Shown one piece after another: positions 1 through 10,249 of a stretch of DNA of 64,000 nt. The stretch is from Saprospiraceae bacterium (lineage in GTDB: Bacteria > Bacteroidota > Bacteroidia > Chitinophagales > Saprospiraceae). The notes beneath the pieces are model-generated. The model worked only from the letters and a program-made list of their open reading frames with translations. It had not been told where the DNA came from and searched no databases. A program made the position numbers and the translations under genes. The stretch is from NCBI GenBank assembly GCA_020628645.1, contig JAHDES010000002.1:94832-158831 (forward strand), given 5' to 3'. The first letter of the stretch is position 1, and each line of letters starts with the position of its first letter.

Positions 1-2
1 AC

Positions 3-1667
3 AATTCCTATGGTTACTATTTTGGGACCATACGTGTTTCTCCGCATTCTGCGGATAAAATTTACTTTGCTGGTGTACCCGTCATTCGTTCCGAAGATGG
101 GGGAAAAACCTTTACCAATATCAATAAAGAAAACGTTCATGTCGATCATCACGCACTTTGGGCAAATCCTAATCGTGACGGTCACCTCATCCTTGGAAAT
201 GATGGCGGAATCAATATATCCTATGATGATGGTGAATCTTGGATTAAATGTAATGTGCCTCCTGTAGGACAATTTTATGCGGTGGCGGTTGATATGGCAG
301 AGCCTTACAATATTTATGGTGGCTTACAAGATAATGGCGTTTGGGTAGGCAGCAATCAATATCAAGAAGGAAGACGCTGGCACAATACAGGACAATATCC
401 TTATAAAGAATTAATAGGTGGCGATGGGATGCAAATCGCTATTGATAATCGAGATAACAATACTGTTTATACGGGATTTCAATTTGGTTGGTATTTTAGA
501 ATTAACAAAGCAACAGGAAAGCGAACTCTAATCAAACCTAAACATGAATTGGGCGAACGTCCGCTTCGTTTCAATTGGCAAACACCGATTCATTTGTCGA
601 TTCATAATCAAGATATTTTGTATTTAGGAGCAAATAAATTGTATCGTTCGATGAAGCAAGGAAATGATTGGTCGGCAATTTCTGATGATCTAACTAAAGG
701 TGGGCAAAAGGGAGATGTGCCTTATGGGACAATCACCACGATTGATGAATCGCCCTTTCAATTTGGAGAATTGTATGTAGGTACAGATGATGGATACATT
801 TATCGGACAAAAGATGGTGGCACGAATTGGACACGAATCTCCGATAATTTACCCCAAGATTTATGGGTGACAACGGTCTATACTTCTAGACATACGAAAG
901 GGGTGGTTTATGCAAGCTTGAATGGCTATCGTTGGGATGATTATACGGCTTATTTGTATAAATCTACCGACTATGGCGATACTTGGACAAAAATAGGTAC
1001 AGATATTCCTGCTGAACCTATCAATGTGGTCCATGAAGATCCAAAAAATGAACAACTCATTTATGTGGGAACAGATCATGGTTTGTATGTGTCTTTAGAT
1101 GGAGGAATAAGTTTTATGTTGATGGATAATGAATTACCTGCCGTAGCAGTACATGATGTCGTGGTTCATCCTCGTGATAATGATTTGGTAGTAGGGACAC
1201 ATGGTCGCTCTATTTATGTAGCAAATGTAGAACCCTTACAAGCGATGACTAGTGATTTATTGGCAAAACGATTACATGTTTTTGACGTTTCCCCTCAAAA
1301 ATACAATGGCAGTCAAGGAAAGAAACCGAATATTTGGGTGAAATCTTTTGATAATGAAATGGAAGTCGTTTTCTATTCTAATAATACGGGGCGTACGGAA
1401 TTTTCTATCCTAGGAGAAGACAATTTACAATTGTATCAAACGAGTTTTAATGCCAAAGAAGGACTGAATTTCCAGACCTACAATTTTGAAGTGAATTCTA
1501 ATGCTATTTCTAAGTATCAAAAGAGTTTACAAGCGCAAGCAGAGAAAGGTACAACTATAAAACTCAAAACTGCCGATGATGGAAAGCATTATTTGAAAAA
1601 AGGAAGTTATACCATTCGTATTAGTCAGAAAGGAGAGTCAGTGGAGACGAAATTGGTGGTGGAGTAG
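3..1667 (+). CDS. Asp-box (VPS10/sortilin-like) beta-propeller secreted protein, 5' partial
   Basis: The frame is open from the left window edge, so the start and any signal peptide lie upstream; the first ATG inside (255) is not the real start. Repeated Asp-box-type motifs are visible (DGGKTF, DDGESW, DGGTNW, DYGDTW, DGGISF), each closing a propeller blade as in BNR/VPS10 'glycosyl hydrolase-like' proteins of Bacteroidota, which usually run to 900-1000 residues. The last propeller motif (VVGTHGRSIYV) is followed by a beta-rich C-terminal domain of about 130 residues with no T9SS sorting signature. It is probably extracytoplasmic. Substrate and activity are unknown; no glycosidase catalytic residues can be assigned from this fragment. 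Confidence 0.8.
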   Translation, partial: NSYGYYFGTIRVSPHSADKIYFAGVPVIRSEDGGKTFTNINKENVHVDHHALWANPNRDGHLILGNDGGINISYDDGESWIKCNVPPVGQFYAVAVDMAEPYNIYGGLQDNGVWVGSNQYQEGRRWHNTGQYPYKELIGGDGMQIAIDNRDNNTVYTGFQFGWYFRINKATGKRTLIKPKHELGERPLRFNWQTPIHLSIHNQDILYLGANKLYRSMKQGNDWSAISDDLTKGGQKGDVPYGTITTIDESPFQFGELYVGTDDGYIYRTKDGGTNWTRISDNLPQDLWVTTVYTSRHTKGVVYASLNGYRWDDYTAYLYKSTDYGDTWTKIGTDIPAEPINVVHEDPKNEQLIYVGTDHGLYVSLDGGISFMLMDNELPAVAVHDVVVHPRDNDLVVGTHGRSIYVANVEPLQAMTSDLLAKRLHVFDVSPQKYNGSQGKKPNIWVKSFDNEMEVVFYSNNTGRTEFSILGEDNLQLYQTSFNAKEGLNFQTYNFEVNSNAISKYQKSLQAQAEKGTTIKLKTADDGKHYLKKGSYTIRISQKGESVETKLVVE

Positions 1668-1734
1668 CTGTTTTTGGAACGTTTTGAGTGAATGTTTTGT
1701 ACATAAATACATACCAATTACTCAAAACGTATTT

Positions 1735-2493
1735 ATGAAACCCAATAAATTTTATCGAATCTGGTTTACGCCTAGAACTGGAAGTACCCTTTTGTGTAAA
1801 AGTTTAGAAGAAACAGGCATTGCTGGAAAAGCGGGAGAGTTTTTTACTCTTTTTGACAATGCTTCTTTGTGTGAAAAATATAATGTCCGAACCTATGATG
1901 CCTTAAAACAACGGCTTTGGCAAGAAGGAACATCATCAAATGGTATCTTTGGAATTAAATTATTCTACGATAAAAAAATCTTTGATGAAATCAGAACTTT
2001 ACGATTTGGAGATGCTAATATGACTATTTCAAATGAAGCACTTTTAGCTGATTTATTTCCAAAATGTAAGGACATATTTATCACCAGACGGAATAAAGTC
2101 AGACAAGCAGTATCTTGGTGGAAAGCCATTAAGGATCAGCAATGGCATTTGGCGTTGAATCAAATAAGAAATAAAGCGCCTAAAGATTTCTATGAAAAAA
2201 ACTACGATTTCGATGCCTTGAGTCATTTGTTTAAAGAAACCAATTTACGAGAATGTGTCATCCAAGAATATTTTTCTAATCATACTATTCATCCTTTGAC
2301 GATTGTATATGAAGATTTTGTCGCAAATTATGAACAGACGATTCATCAACTTATTCAGTATTTACAATTAGAAGATCAAGAATACCAAATCAAAAAACAA
2401 TATTTTCAAAAAACAGCAAACGAAGTTTCAGAAAACTGGGTACAAGAATTCAGAAGAGATTTGCAAAAAGAAATGAACCCTAAAGTTTGGTGA
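1735..2493 (+). CDS. Stf0-like sulfotransferase
   Basis: A protein of 252 residues. The N-terminal PRTGSTLLCKSLEETGIAGK, followed by GEFF, matches the 5'-phosphosulfate-binding loop and next helix of Stf0 (trehalose 2-sulfotransferase) family enzymes, which transfer sulfate from PAPS. The motif FGIKLFYD and the Arg/Lys-rich ITRRNKVRQAVSWWKA fit the 3'-phosphate-binding region. A TTG 17 codons upstream (1684) also opens the frame; I chose the ATG at 1735 because it sits a few residues before the conserved strand and gives a normal family length. It is convergent with the Hsp70 gene, 17 bases away. The acceptor is unknown: trehalose is the textbook substrate, but related enzymes sulfate other glycans or lipids. 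Confidence 0.75.
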   Translation: MKPNKFYRIWFTPRTGSTLLCKSLEETGIAGKAGEFFTLFDNASLCEKYNVRTYDALKQRLWQEGTSSNGIFGIKLFYDKKIFDEIRTLRFGDANMTISNEALLADLFPKCKDIFITRRNKVRQAVSWWKAIKDQQWHLALNQIRNKAPKDFYEKNYDFDALSHLFKETNLRECVIQEYFSNHTIHPLTIVYEDFVANYEQTIHQLIQYLQLEDQEYQIKKQYFQKTANEVSENWVQEFRRDLQKEMNPKVW

Positions 2494-2510
2494 TTTTGAT
2501 TATCCAAATT

Positions 2511-4364
2511 TTACACCTTCTTCCCTTGCATCGCCTTACCAATATTCACATCCATGGCGCGATGGGCGAGGGGAGTGGTATATTCATTTAAATCCTCCAT
2601 CGCTTTATTGATGGCATCTTTATCAGTGCCGCTAACGGTATCTTCTAAGGCTTTGACCAATTGAATCGTTTTGTGAATTTCTTCTTGTGAAAGAATCGCT
2701 TCATTTTGTGTCAAAAATTTAGAAGAGGATAACAAAATATTATTGGCTTCATTTCGGGCTTCTAATAAAGCGCGGGTCGCCATATCAGATTGCGCATGTT
2801 GAATGGATTCCAAAAGCATTTTACCCATTTCTTCTTCACTCAAACCATATTGCGAACGTATCTCAATTTCCGTTTCTACATCCGAGCGTAATTCTTTGGC
2901 TTTGACTTTTAAAATGCCATCAGCATTGAGGATGAATTGAATCTCAATCTTCGGTAAACCAGCAGGCATAGGAGGGATGCCGCGAAGGATGAATTCGCCT
3001 AATTTTCGATTGTGTTCTATCAAATCCCGTTCGCCTTGATAAACAGCCACTTTTAGGTTTTTTTGTCCATCAACGGAGGTCGTATATTGTCGCCCTGCCT
3101 TTGTTGGTACTTTAGAATTTCTAGGAATAATCGTATCCATCAATCCTCCAACCGTCTCAATACCAAGCGATAAGGGCGTTACGTCCAAAAGTAAAATATT
3201 CTTCTGATTTCCTGCTAAAACATCCGCTTGAATCGCTGCTCCTAAGGCAACTACTTCATCTGGATTCAGTGAATCATTGACCGTTTTTCCAAAGAAATCG
3301 CTTATAGAATCTTTCACTAAAGGAACACGAGTAGAACCGCCGACCATCACAACATGATCAATATCACTATTCGTCAAATTCGCATCCTTCATCGCTGCTT
3401 GACAAGATTGAATGGTCTGTTGGATTAAGGGTTGAATAAGAGAATTGAAAGTTGATTTATTGATACTGTGTTTTACTCCTCTAATATTTTCTTCGAATGT
3501 ATTTTTTGAACTTAAACTAACCTTGGCACGTTCAGCAGCTAGGCGGATAGCTTGTGAAAAAGATTTGTCTTCCACTAATTTTTTTGGATCAATATTGTTT
3601 TCTTGTACCCAATAATCTACAATCACTCGATCAAAATCGTCTCCTCCAAGAAAGGTATCTCCATTCGTGGCTAAAACCTCGAAAATTCCATCTTGCAATT
3701 GTAAAATAGAAATATCGAATGTTCCTCCTCCTAAATCATAGACGGCGATAGTCTGTGCTTCCTCCGATAATTTATCAATCCCATAAGCCAGACTCGCAGC
3801 GGTAGGTTCATTTACTATACGTAAAACATCCAATCCAGCTAATTTTCCAGCATCGCGTGTGGCTTGGCGTTGTGCATCATTAAAATAGGCTGGAACAGTA
3901 ATGACAGCTTTAGAAACTTCTTTTTTTAGTTCTTTTTCAATGCGATTTTTGAGTTCTTTCAAGATTTCAGCTGATAATTCGATAGGCGTGAAAAAGCGAT
4001 CAGCGACTCGAATTTTTACTAAACTTTCGGTATCCTCATCAATGATTTGATAGCCAAAATATTGCTCAACATTTTGTACGTCTTTGTAGGATTTACCCAT
4101 TAATCGTTTAACCGAATAAATGGTATTTTGAGGATCAGAAATCAATTTTTCTTTGGCTTCATCTCCGACGATAATGTTTCCATTTGCATCAAAATGAACA
4201 ATAGAAGGTACTAATGCACTTTTATTTTTGCCTTTAACAGCGATAGCTTGCTCGTCTTTGATATAGGCGACTAAACTATTGGTGGTACCAAGATCAATTC
4301 CAATAATTAAATCAGATTGATCTGCGATTTTTCCTTCTTTTATATTAATTGAAATCTTTGCCAT
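2511..4364 (-). CDS. hscA: Hsp70-family chaperone, HscA-like
   Basis: 617 residues with Hsp70 ATPase signatures: [13 protein letters not shown] (about 22-34), [14 protein letters not shown] and [13 protein letters not shown]. HscA helps hand Fe-S clusters from the scaffold IscU to target proteins. HscA rather than DnaK is suggested by a roughly 20-residue extension before the first ATP loop, a length almost equal to E. coli HscA (616), and the lack of a Gly/acidic DnaK tail; the C-terminus ends in Gly-Lys-Ala-Met-Gln-Gly-Lys-Lys-Val. No hscB, iscU or fdx gene is adjacent, so the assignment rests on protein features. A divergent cytosolic DnaK paralogue is the alternative. Confidence 0.72.
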   Translation of the reverse strand: MAKISINIKEGKIADQSDLIIGIDLGTTNSLVAYIKDEQAIAVKGKNKSALVPSIVHFDANGNIIVGDEAKEKLISDPQNTIYSVKRLMGKSYKDVQNVEQYFGYQIIDEDTESLVKIRVADRFFTPIELSAEILKELKNRIEKELKKEVSKAVITVPAYFNDAQRQATRDAGKLAGLDVLRIVNEPTAASLAYGIDKLSEEAQTIAVYDLGGGTFDISILQLQDGIFEVLATNGDTFLGGDDFDRVIVDYWVQENNIDPKKLVEDKSFSQAIRLAAERAKVSLSSKNTFEENIRGVKHSINKSTFNSLIQPLIQQTIQSCQAAMKDANLTNSDIDHVVMVGGSTRVPLVKDSISDFFGKTVNDSLNPDEVVALGAAIQADVLAGNQKNILLLDVTPLSLGIETVGGLMDTIIPRNSKVPTKAGRQYTTSVDGQKNLKVAVYQGERDLIEHNRKLGEFILRGIPPMPAGLPKIEIQFILNADGILKVKAKELRSDVETEIEIRSQYGLSEEEMGKMLLESIQHAQSDMATRALLEARNEANNILLSSSKFLTQNEAILSQEEIHKTIQLVKALEDTVSGTDKDAINKAMEDLNEYTTPLAHRAMDVNIGKAMQGKKV

Positions 4365-4432
4365 AAAACCCCGAATGCTCGTATAGTTAGGAATGTTTGT
4401 TAATTAGTTTTGCCTTATTTGTTAGCTAAAAA

Positions 4433-5296
4433 TTAAGCGTTCTTAAACAATTGATTTGCTGTTGCTAAATTCAAAAGGCGCATAAAGATACGGAAGAGTA
4501 GAAACATCTGTCCTATAATGAAGAACAGAATTAATTTGGAGAAGTTGGTATTTTCAAAGGAAAGATTGAGTTGCGTATAGCCTAGCCATACCAGAAAAAA
4601 GAAAAGCCCTAATATTAAATACGCTCCATAGGTTCGTTTAAACTGACCAAATGCAAATCGAATTCCTTTTCCAAAAGAAGAAAACAACCATTTTTGATTG
4701 GATTGAACGAGTGCAAGTTTGACATAATCATGCACCATTAGTACAACAGAACTAATTAGTACGAAAATCAATAGCAAAGCTTCGCCCCAATGTAAAGCCC
4801 CTGCTTCTGAAATCAAATGATCTGGATCAAATCCTTTACCAATCGCCATAAAAATAGACCAAAAAATACCAATAAAAATTACATAAATAATCAAAAAATA
4901 AAGTGCTAATCGGAGCATTCGCCAGAAATAAGTAGCATTCCATTTCCAAAATGAAGCAGTAGTAAAACGTTCTTTTGTTTGAAAAGTGCTAATAATTCCT
5001 CCATTAAAAAAGACATTGATCAACCAAAACAATAGGAGAACAACCACTGATAAATTCAACATAGACATGATTCCATCTCCATAATGATTCATCACATCCG
5101 TAATAATATGAAAATCAAAGGTTTCCATTAATTTCCCAAATGCCAGCGAATCGGCGAATTGTCTTTGTAAAAAATCATTTAAAGGAAATACCACGACTAA
5201 GGCAAAGAGGATATTGAAGACATAGAGAACCAACCCCATCTTCCAATTTCGACCAATTTGTCGAAGTCCTGCTTTTATGGCATTCCAACTACTCAT
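4433..5296 (-). CDS. Six-TM integral membrane protein, unknown function
   Basis: 287 residues with six likely membrane helices (about 20-40, 76-96, 126-152, 172-192, 219-240, 254-275) and a short cytoplasmic N-terminus. I recognise no catalytic or transport motif. Its start lies only 3 bases past the stop of the M1 peptidase, so the two are probably co-transcribed, and the Hsp70 gene follows on the same strand. Such proteins are common in Bacteroidota as hypothetical membrane proteins; a function cannot be stated. Confidence 0.7.
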   Translation of the reverse strand: MSSWNAIKAGLRQIGRNWKMGLVLYVFNILFALVVVFPLNDFLQRQFADSLAFGKLMETFDFHIITDVMNHYGDGIMSMLNLSVVVLLLFWLINVFFNGGIISTFQTKERFTTASFWKWNATYFWRMLRLALYFLIIYVIFIGIFWSIFMAIGKGFDPDHLISEAGALHWGEALLLIFVLISSVVLMVHDYVKLALVQSNQKWLFSSFGKGIRFAFGQFKRTYGAYLILGLFFFLVWLGYTQLNLSFENTNFSKLILFFIIGQMFLLFRIFMRLLNLATANQLFKNA

Positions 5297-5299
5297 ATT

Positions 5300-7270
5300 T
5301 TAACTTACTAAGGTAACAGCTTGCATATTTTGTTGTAGCCAAGTCATCCAAGTGATGATGGTTTTTAAGATGCCTTTATTTCCAGCATTTTTTTGAAAAC
5401 TATTATTGATAGAATTCTCATCAAAAGGATTTTCATCAAAAGGGTCAATTTCAGCACAAACGATTTTACGACTTCCAATATAGGTAAAATCGTAGGTGCG
5501 TTCCTGACCATTCCATTCTTCTATGATCTCTTCGCCATTATCAAATTCAATTCGAATTTTACAAGGTTGTTGTATTTCGCCTAAGCGATATAAAATGACT
5601 TTTGCTTCTAACGAATCTCCTTTTGAAGGAATTGGTTTATCACAATCATATAAGTCATCAAAAAAACCAAGGGGTTGTTCAATATCTGAATTTTTAATCT
5701 CATGGATGGCAAAATCACTCATATTCGTCCCAAAAATCAATTGATCGAAGAGCCAATTTAAGTTCTTACCATATTTTTGCTCTGTTTCTTCTTGATAAAA
5801 AGCATTGGCAACATCAAAAAAGTCTTGCCCAGAAGGATGTTTGAATTTCCAAGTTTCAAAGAAGCGTTTCATTAAGCTATCCATTTTTTCTTGACCCAAC
5901 AATCCTTCTAAAGTGCGCAACATCAAAGCGGGTTTGGAATAAACTTTATTTCTATAAGCCCCATGTTTGAAAAACCAACCGGGCATCGCAGAAATTGCTG
6001 CTTTGGGATTTTCTCCTAAGAAAAAACGCATTCTTCGCCAATCTGCATTAGATGCCTTAAATCCTGTCCAATTTTCTTCTAAGATATTTCCATAATAATG
6101 ATCGACAATTCGTCCTTCATAATACGAGGTGAATCCTTCATCCATCCATGCTTCTTCTTGTTCATTGGTGGCAATCATCTGCATGAAATATTGATGCACA
6201 ATTTCATGCGTGGTAATAGATTCAGTGGTGCGAATGCCCTCTGGAAAACAGGTTAATCCAGCGCCTGTTACAATGGTTGGATATTCCATAGCAGAAGATC
6301 GAATACCATGATAAGGAGGATCAACCACGGTAAGCGTAGGGTAAGGATATTCGCCTACATGCTTATCTAAGTATTCCAAAGCGTTTTTAGTAGCAGTTAA
6401 ATAGCGATCAACCACACATGCTCGATCTGGATGATGTAATAATCGAATTTTGACCTCTTTCCATTGCGTATTGACCTCTACGAAATTGGGATAAGCGGTC
6501 CAAGTGAAGTCGATTACATCTTCTACATAATAGGTCACTATTTTTCGATCATCATTTTTCGTTTCATTAATTACATGACCCGAAGCGCCGACGACATAAT
6601 TTTGAGGAACATCTATCGAAACTTTATACACGCCAAAATCAGCATAATACTCTGTATTTCGATGGTATTGATGACAATTCCAGCGTCCTTCCGTTGCTCC
6701 GCGCATTCCTTTCGGTTCATAAACACCTACTTTTGGAAACCATTGCGCCATAAAATAATAGTCTAAATTTTGACCTGTGCGGATGGTTAAACGAGGAATT
6801 TTTGCCGTCCAATTGATATTAAATGTAGCGGTTTGATTCGGTGAAATTGGCTGTTCTAATTCAACTTTTAAGACGGTTTGGTCATCTGCATTATCATCAT
6901 CTGGATGAATGTAAGACATCTTGTTTTTTAAGGAATTTCCAGCTTCATCTGTAATTTCTTGTACCTCCATCCAACCCCAAGCACAATCATCTAAGCGTTC
7001 TTCAGAGAGCCATTCTTTTGCTCCTCCAATTTCTTTAAAAAAAGTAGATTGATTATTTTTAAAGGCATTATAATACAAGTGAAATTGCAATTCGGTGATC
7101 ACATCAGAGGAAGGATTTGTCCAAGTAAGTACTTGATTGGCAGTAGTTTGTTCTTTTTCGGTATCTAAATGGACTTGAATATCATAACTCGCCACTCGTT
7201 GTGCAAGTTGTGCATTTGCAAAACTAGAAAAGGTAAAGATAAATATGGTGACAAGTGATAGTTGTCTCAT
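5300..7270 (-). CDS. M1-family zinc metallopeptidase (secreted)
   Basis: 656 residues from the ATG at 7270; a TTG six codons upstream would place extra residues before the signal peptide. The N-terminus is a Sec signal peptide ending FANAQ. The zinc site is HEIVH (about residues 354-358), with the third ligand Glu in WMDEGFTSYYE. The upstream SSAMEYP corresponds to the GxMEN substrate-anchoring motif of M1 aminopeptidases, with Tyr in place of Asn, as often seen in bacterial gluzincins of this type. A propeptide-like beta domain precedes the catalytic domain. It is probably periplasmic or surface-located and degrades peptides. No T9SS tail is evident. Confidence 0.88.
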   Translation of the reverse strand: MRQLSLVTIFIFTFSSFANAQLAQRVASYDIQVHLDTEKEQTTANQVLTWTNPSSDVITELQFHLYYNAFKNNQSTFFKEIGGAKEWLSEERLDDCAWGWMEVQEITDEAGNSLKNKMSYIHPDDDNADDQTVLKVELEQPISPNQTATFNINWTAKIPRLTIRTGQNLDYYFMAQWFPKVGVYEPKGMRGATEGRWNCHQYHRNTEYYADFGVYKVSIDVPQNYVVGASGHVINETKNDDRKIVTYYVEDVIDFTWTAYPNFVEVNTQWKEVKIRLLHHPDRACVVDRYLTATKNALEYLDKHVGEYPYPTLTVVDPPYHGIRSSAMEYPTIVTGAGLTCFPEGIRTTESITTHEIVHQYFMQMIATNEQEEAWMDEGFTSYYEGRIVDHYYGNILEENWTGFKASNADWRRMRFFLGENPKAAISAMPGWFFKHGAYRNKVYSKPALMLRTLEGLLGQEKMDSLMKRFFETWKFKHPSGQDFFDVANAFYQEETEQKYGKNLNWLFDQLIFGTNMSDFAIHEIKNSDIEQPLGFFDDLYDCDKPIPSKGDSLEAKVILYRLGEIQQPCKIRIEFDNGEEIIEEWNGQERTYDFTYIGSRKIVCAEIDPFDENPFDENSINNSFQKNAGNKGILKTIITWMTWLQQNMQAVTLVS

Positions 7271-7374
7271 TTGGAACAGTCTGTTCAATTTAGGAGAAAG
7301 ATAATAAAGTTATAAGTCTTTACGATTAAATAAGTTGCCATTTACAAGCATATTGACTAAAAATTGACAATTGC

Positions 7375-9072
7375 TTATAGCTCTCCAACGATTGATTTAC
7401 TAATGCTACAAATATGATTGCCAATTTCTTCAAGCGAATTAAAAAGGTTAGAATAAACTAATGCGCTATTGATGTTGTATTCACTTGATTTGATGTCTTC
7501 TAAATTTTCGGTTTCGCAAAAGTTTTTCAAGTGATCTATTTTCTGTTCTATTGCTAAAGCTTTATCTTTTCGAACCTGCTCATAATCTTGATGAGAAAGG
7601 TTGGTAATCATTGTACCAAAAGCTCGATCAATAAGATCAAACATTTGGATCAAACGATTGCGTTGATGTTGATTAAACCAGATTTTTTCATCAATTTTTC
7701 GTTCAAGGGTATTCGACATTTTATAAAACAAATCGCCAATACGTTCCAAATCACTACAAATCCCCATGATTCCACGGATACGAATAGACAATTTGGTCGA
7801 TAATTTGTCTTTCGCCACTTGGGTTAAATATTCAGATACTTCTAGTTCTACACGATCCGTAATTTGTTCATATTTACTGATTCGTTCTAGAAGATTTCGT
7901 TGTTGTTTTTTATCGGTAGAGAGTAATAAATCTTTGGTAAAACCTGACATTCTACTGGTGATTTCTCCATATTTTGCTACTTCTTTTTGAACTTCTAAAA
8001 TGGATAATTCAGGCGTTTTTACCACAAAATCCATATAGTTAAGATGGAATTCTTCTTCTTCTTCCGATTCTTTAGCTTTAGAAATGGTTCTGGAAGCAAG
8101 ATTTGCGAGAAAACCTATCAAACCTATAAATAAAATAGCATTGACAATATTAAAAAGCGTATGGAAAAAGGCGATTCCTAAAGGAATGGCATCCGTCGTT
8201 TCATAAGCTGACATTTCAAAGAATTGCTGTAGAAAGAGTCGATCAATTGCTTCCAAGAAAAAAGGAAGAATCAAGATCATCCAACAAATCCCCAACAAAT
8301 TAAACAAGGTATGAATACGCGCCGATTTTCGAGCAGATTTATTACCTACCAAAGCTGCAATTTCAGCCGTAATAGTCGTACCTAAATTTTCTCCCAAAAT
8401 CATGGCTGCTGCTAATTCATAAGTAATCCATCCCTTTGTACACATCACTAAAGTCAATGCCATAGCTGCACTGGATGATTGAACAATCAGCGTAATAATA
8501 AATCCAACTAAAACAAACAATAAGGTTGAAAGAAAACCAGCATTCGCATAACGAGAGAGAAATTCGAGTACTTCTGAATTTTGCCGTAAATCTGGTACCG
8601 ATTCTTTTAGAAAAAATAATCCGAGCACCAATAGTGAAAAACCAATAAAGAATTCCCCCCAAAAACGTAATTTACCCCTCCGTACAAACAATAAAGGAAC
8701 GGCGAGCATCATAATCGGCAAGGTATAATCCGCCAAACTTAATTTACTCACATCCAACGCCACAAACCATCCCGTGATCGTAGTACCAATATTTGCCCCT
8801 AATAACAATCCTACAGATTCTACGACAGTTAACAATCCAGCATTTACAAAACTCACGGTCATTACAGTAGTTGCCGAAGAAGACTGAATGATGCCTGTAA
8901 TTAAAAAACCTGAAAATAAAGCAATAAAACGGTTATGTGTCATTTGCTGTAATATCAAGCGCATTTGAGACCCCGCCGCACGTTGGATACCCTCACTCAT
9001 GGTTTTCATACCATAAATGAAAAAGGCAAGTGCCCCAAAGATTTTAATGATATTGAAGAATGTAAATTCCAA
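7375..9072 (-). CDS. Na/Pi cotransporter (NptA/PF02690 type) with PhoU-like C-terminal domain
   Basis: 565 residues. Two inverted Na_Pi_cotrans repeats carry the QSSSA signature (IIQSSSATTVMTVSF near residue 60 and VQSSSAAMALTLVM near 200), with several membrane helices up to about 325. A cytoplasmic helical tail (about 340-560) resembles PhoU. It should import or export inorganic phosphate with Na+. The start is TTG: a stop lies six codons upstream, no ATG is available, and the N-terminus matches the family from there. It follows the PiT-like gene after 10 bases, so the two phosphate carriers probably form one operon. Confidence 0.87.
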   Translation of the reverse strand: MEFTFFNIIKIFGALAFFIYGMKTMSEGIQRAAGSQMRLILQQMTHNRFIALFSGFLITGIIQSSSATTVMTVSFVNAGLLTVVESVGLLLGANIGTTITGWFVALDVSKLSLADYTLPIMMLAVPLLFVRRGKLRFWGEFFIGFSLLVLGLFFLKESVPDLRQNSEVLEFLSRYANAGFLSTLLFVLVGFIITLIVQSSSAAMALTLVMCTKGWITYELAAAMILGENLGTTITAEIAALVGNKSARKSARIHTLFNLLGICWMILILPFFLEAIDRLFLQQFFEMSAYETTDAIPLGIAFFHTLFNIVNAILFIGLIGFLANLASRTISKAKESEEEEEFHLNYMDFVVKTPELSILEVQKEVAKYGEITSRMSGFTKDLLLSTDKKQQRNLLERISKYEQITDRVELEVSEYLTQVAKDKLSTKLSIRIRGIMGICSDLERIGDLFYKMSNTLERKIDEKIWFNQHQRNRLIQMFDLIDRAFGTMITNLSHQDYEQVRKDKALAIEQKIDHLKNFCETENLEDIKSSEYNINSALVYSNLFNSLEEIGNHICSISKSIVGEL

Positions 9073-9082
9073 GTGTTTCTTA

Positions 9083-10108
9083 CTAGTTTAACATTTTAAT
9101 GAGGAAAACCAATAGAACACTTACTACCAAACCAAAGAATACTTTGCCTAAGTCTGCAAATACCATTCGCGTTACCTTTTTCTTGACTTTTCTCTTGTAC
9201 ATTATCCGAATGCCTAATTCTCGACCAGCTAGTAAGCCAATGAAGACCCATGTCGTACTCATCGGTAATTTCGCTTCAAATAAACCTAGATAATTGTATT
9301 TGAAAATATATAAAATCACACCATAAATAAAATCAATAAAAGTAGCTGATCGAATATCGGCTGTATTTGTTTTTGAACGTACGACATCTTGTACTGCTCC
9401 TCCTTTTGAATAAAAGATATATCCAAGTAGACCAACCAATACAAAAGCAGAAAATAAAAATTCAAATAGATTTAAATCATTTCCTCCTTTTAAGTAGATA
9501 TAAATGTTGGCTAAGTCTTGCGTTAGCCATTGAAACCATAAAAAACCAGTAGTAAACCATTGCGCTACTACCCAAAATTTTTTGTTTTTATCTTCTAATG
9601 GGTTTTCTATAAATCGTTTTTCAGTAAGTTTTGTAATGCTTATATAGATCACAATAGCAGAAGTGAATGCAATAATATAACCCATAACCGATTTCTGAAT
9701 CATACCTCCTAACTTTTGCTTGCCATCAAAAACACTACTAATCATGGACTGCAGATCACTTGGAATGTCATTCAAAGAAAAAAGGGTGAGAATCATAAAG
9801 GTAGTACTGACAGGAATACCAAGTCTTGTTATACCTAAAAGAATAAGAGGAGGTAATAAATAATACCAATGATAGACTTCAGGCATTGAAAATTTATCCA
9901 ATCTTCCATAATCAATATCACTATTCATCCAACCATAGAAAAGTGCAGCTATCATAATACTAGCGGCAAATCCCCATAAATAATACCAAGGGAGGCGTTT
10001 TTCGTTTGAAGTTAAAAACGTTCCTAAGGTTTGAATTACGTCATTACCCACCACAGAATAAGCTGCTAAGATAAATCCGATCCACATAATCAATAAAGTA
10101 CTGTCCAT
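9083..10108 (-). CDS. PiT-family-like inorganic phosphate permease
   Basis: 341 residues with about ten membrane helices. Two copies of the PHO-4/PiT-type signature can be seen: GNDVIQTLGTFLT with GIPVSTTFMILTLFS in the first half, and LPMSTTWVFIGLLAGRELGI in the second. PiT carriers move metal-phosphate or phosphate with H+ or Na+. The protein is shorter and more divergent than E. coli PitA (499). The Na/Pi symporter gene follows 10 bases downstream. A candidate minus-strand promoter box lies about 55 bases upstream. The family call is fairly good; the substrate is inferred from family and neighbour. Confidence 0.72.
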   Translation of the reverse strand: MDSTLLIMWIGFILAAYSVVGNDVIQTLGTFLTSNEKRLPWYYLWGFAASIMIAALFYGWMNSDIDYGRLDKFSMPEVYHWYYLLPPLILLGITRLGIPVSTTFMILTLFSLNDIPSDLQSMISSVFDGKQKLGGMIQKSVMGYIIAFTSAIVIYISITKLTEKRFIENPLEDKNKKFWVVAQWFTTGFLWFQWLTQDLANIYIYLKGGNDLNLFEFLFSAFVLVGLLGYIFYSKGGAVQDVVRSKTNTADIRSATFIDFIYGVILYIFKYNYLGLFEAKLPMSTTWVFIGLLAGRELGIRIMYKRKVKKKVTRMVFADLGKVFFGLVVSVLLVFLIKMLN

Positions 10109-10163
10109 AGTATGAAAGTGTAGTTCTAGAATTTTGCTTAAAGCTAGTATTTTAATGTTAATT

Positions 10164-10171
10164 CAAAGTTA
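10164..10171 (-). promoter_or_regulatory. Candidate -7 promoter box for the PiT-like gene
   Basis: Read on the minus strand this is TAACTTTG, an exact match to the Bacteroidota TAnnTTTG element. A CTG that is one base off the -33 TTG lies 19 bases upstream. The predicted transcript start leaves a leader of about 50 bases before the ATG at 10108. Confidence 0.45.
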
Positions 10172-10222
10172 AAAATGCAAGTTTTCTCTACAGAATTAAA
10201 AGGACTTTGAATCAATGGCTTC

Positions 10223-10249
10223 TAATATTGAGATAAATTCTCAATATTA
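10223..10249. promoter_or_regulatory. Perfect palindrome, candidate operator
   Basis: An 11-base arm (TAATATTGAGA) and its exact complement (TCTCAATATTA) are separated by TAAAT. There is no T-tract in either direction, which argues against a terminator, and the site sits between two divergent promoters, as expected for a dimeric regulator. The regulator is unknown. Confidence 0.5.

Noticed and set aside
10-267. 85-codon frame at the left edge
   Set aside because: The true reading frame is the third; it is open from base 3 and continues into the Asp-box protein with matching motifs, so this frame is a shadow.
2511-4364. Calling the Hsp70 gene dnaK
   Set aside because: Length, N-terminal extension and lack of a DnaK-type tail fit HscA better; the doubt is kept in the confidence.
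6464-6766. 100-codon plus-strand frame inside the M1 peptidase
   Set aside because: Antisense shadow with no conserved feature; the peptidase frame on the other strand is unambiguous.
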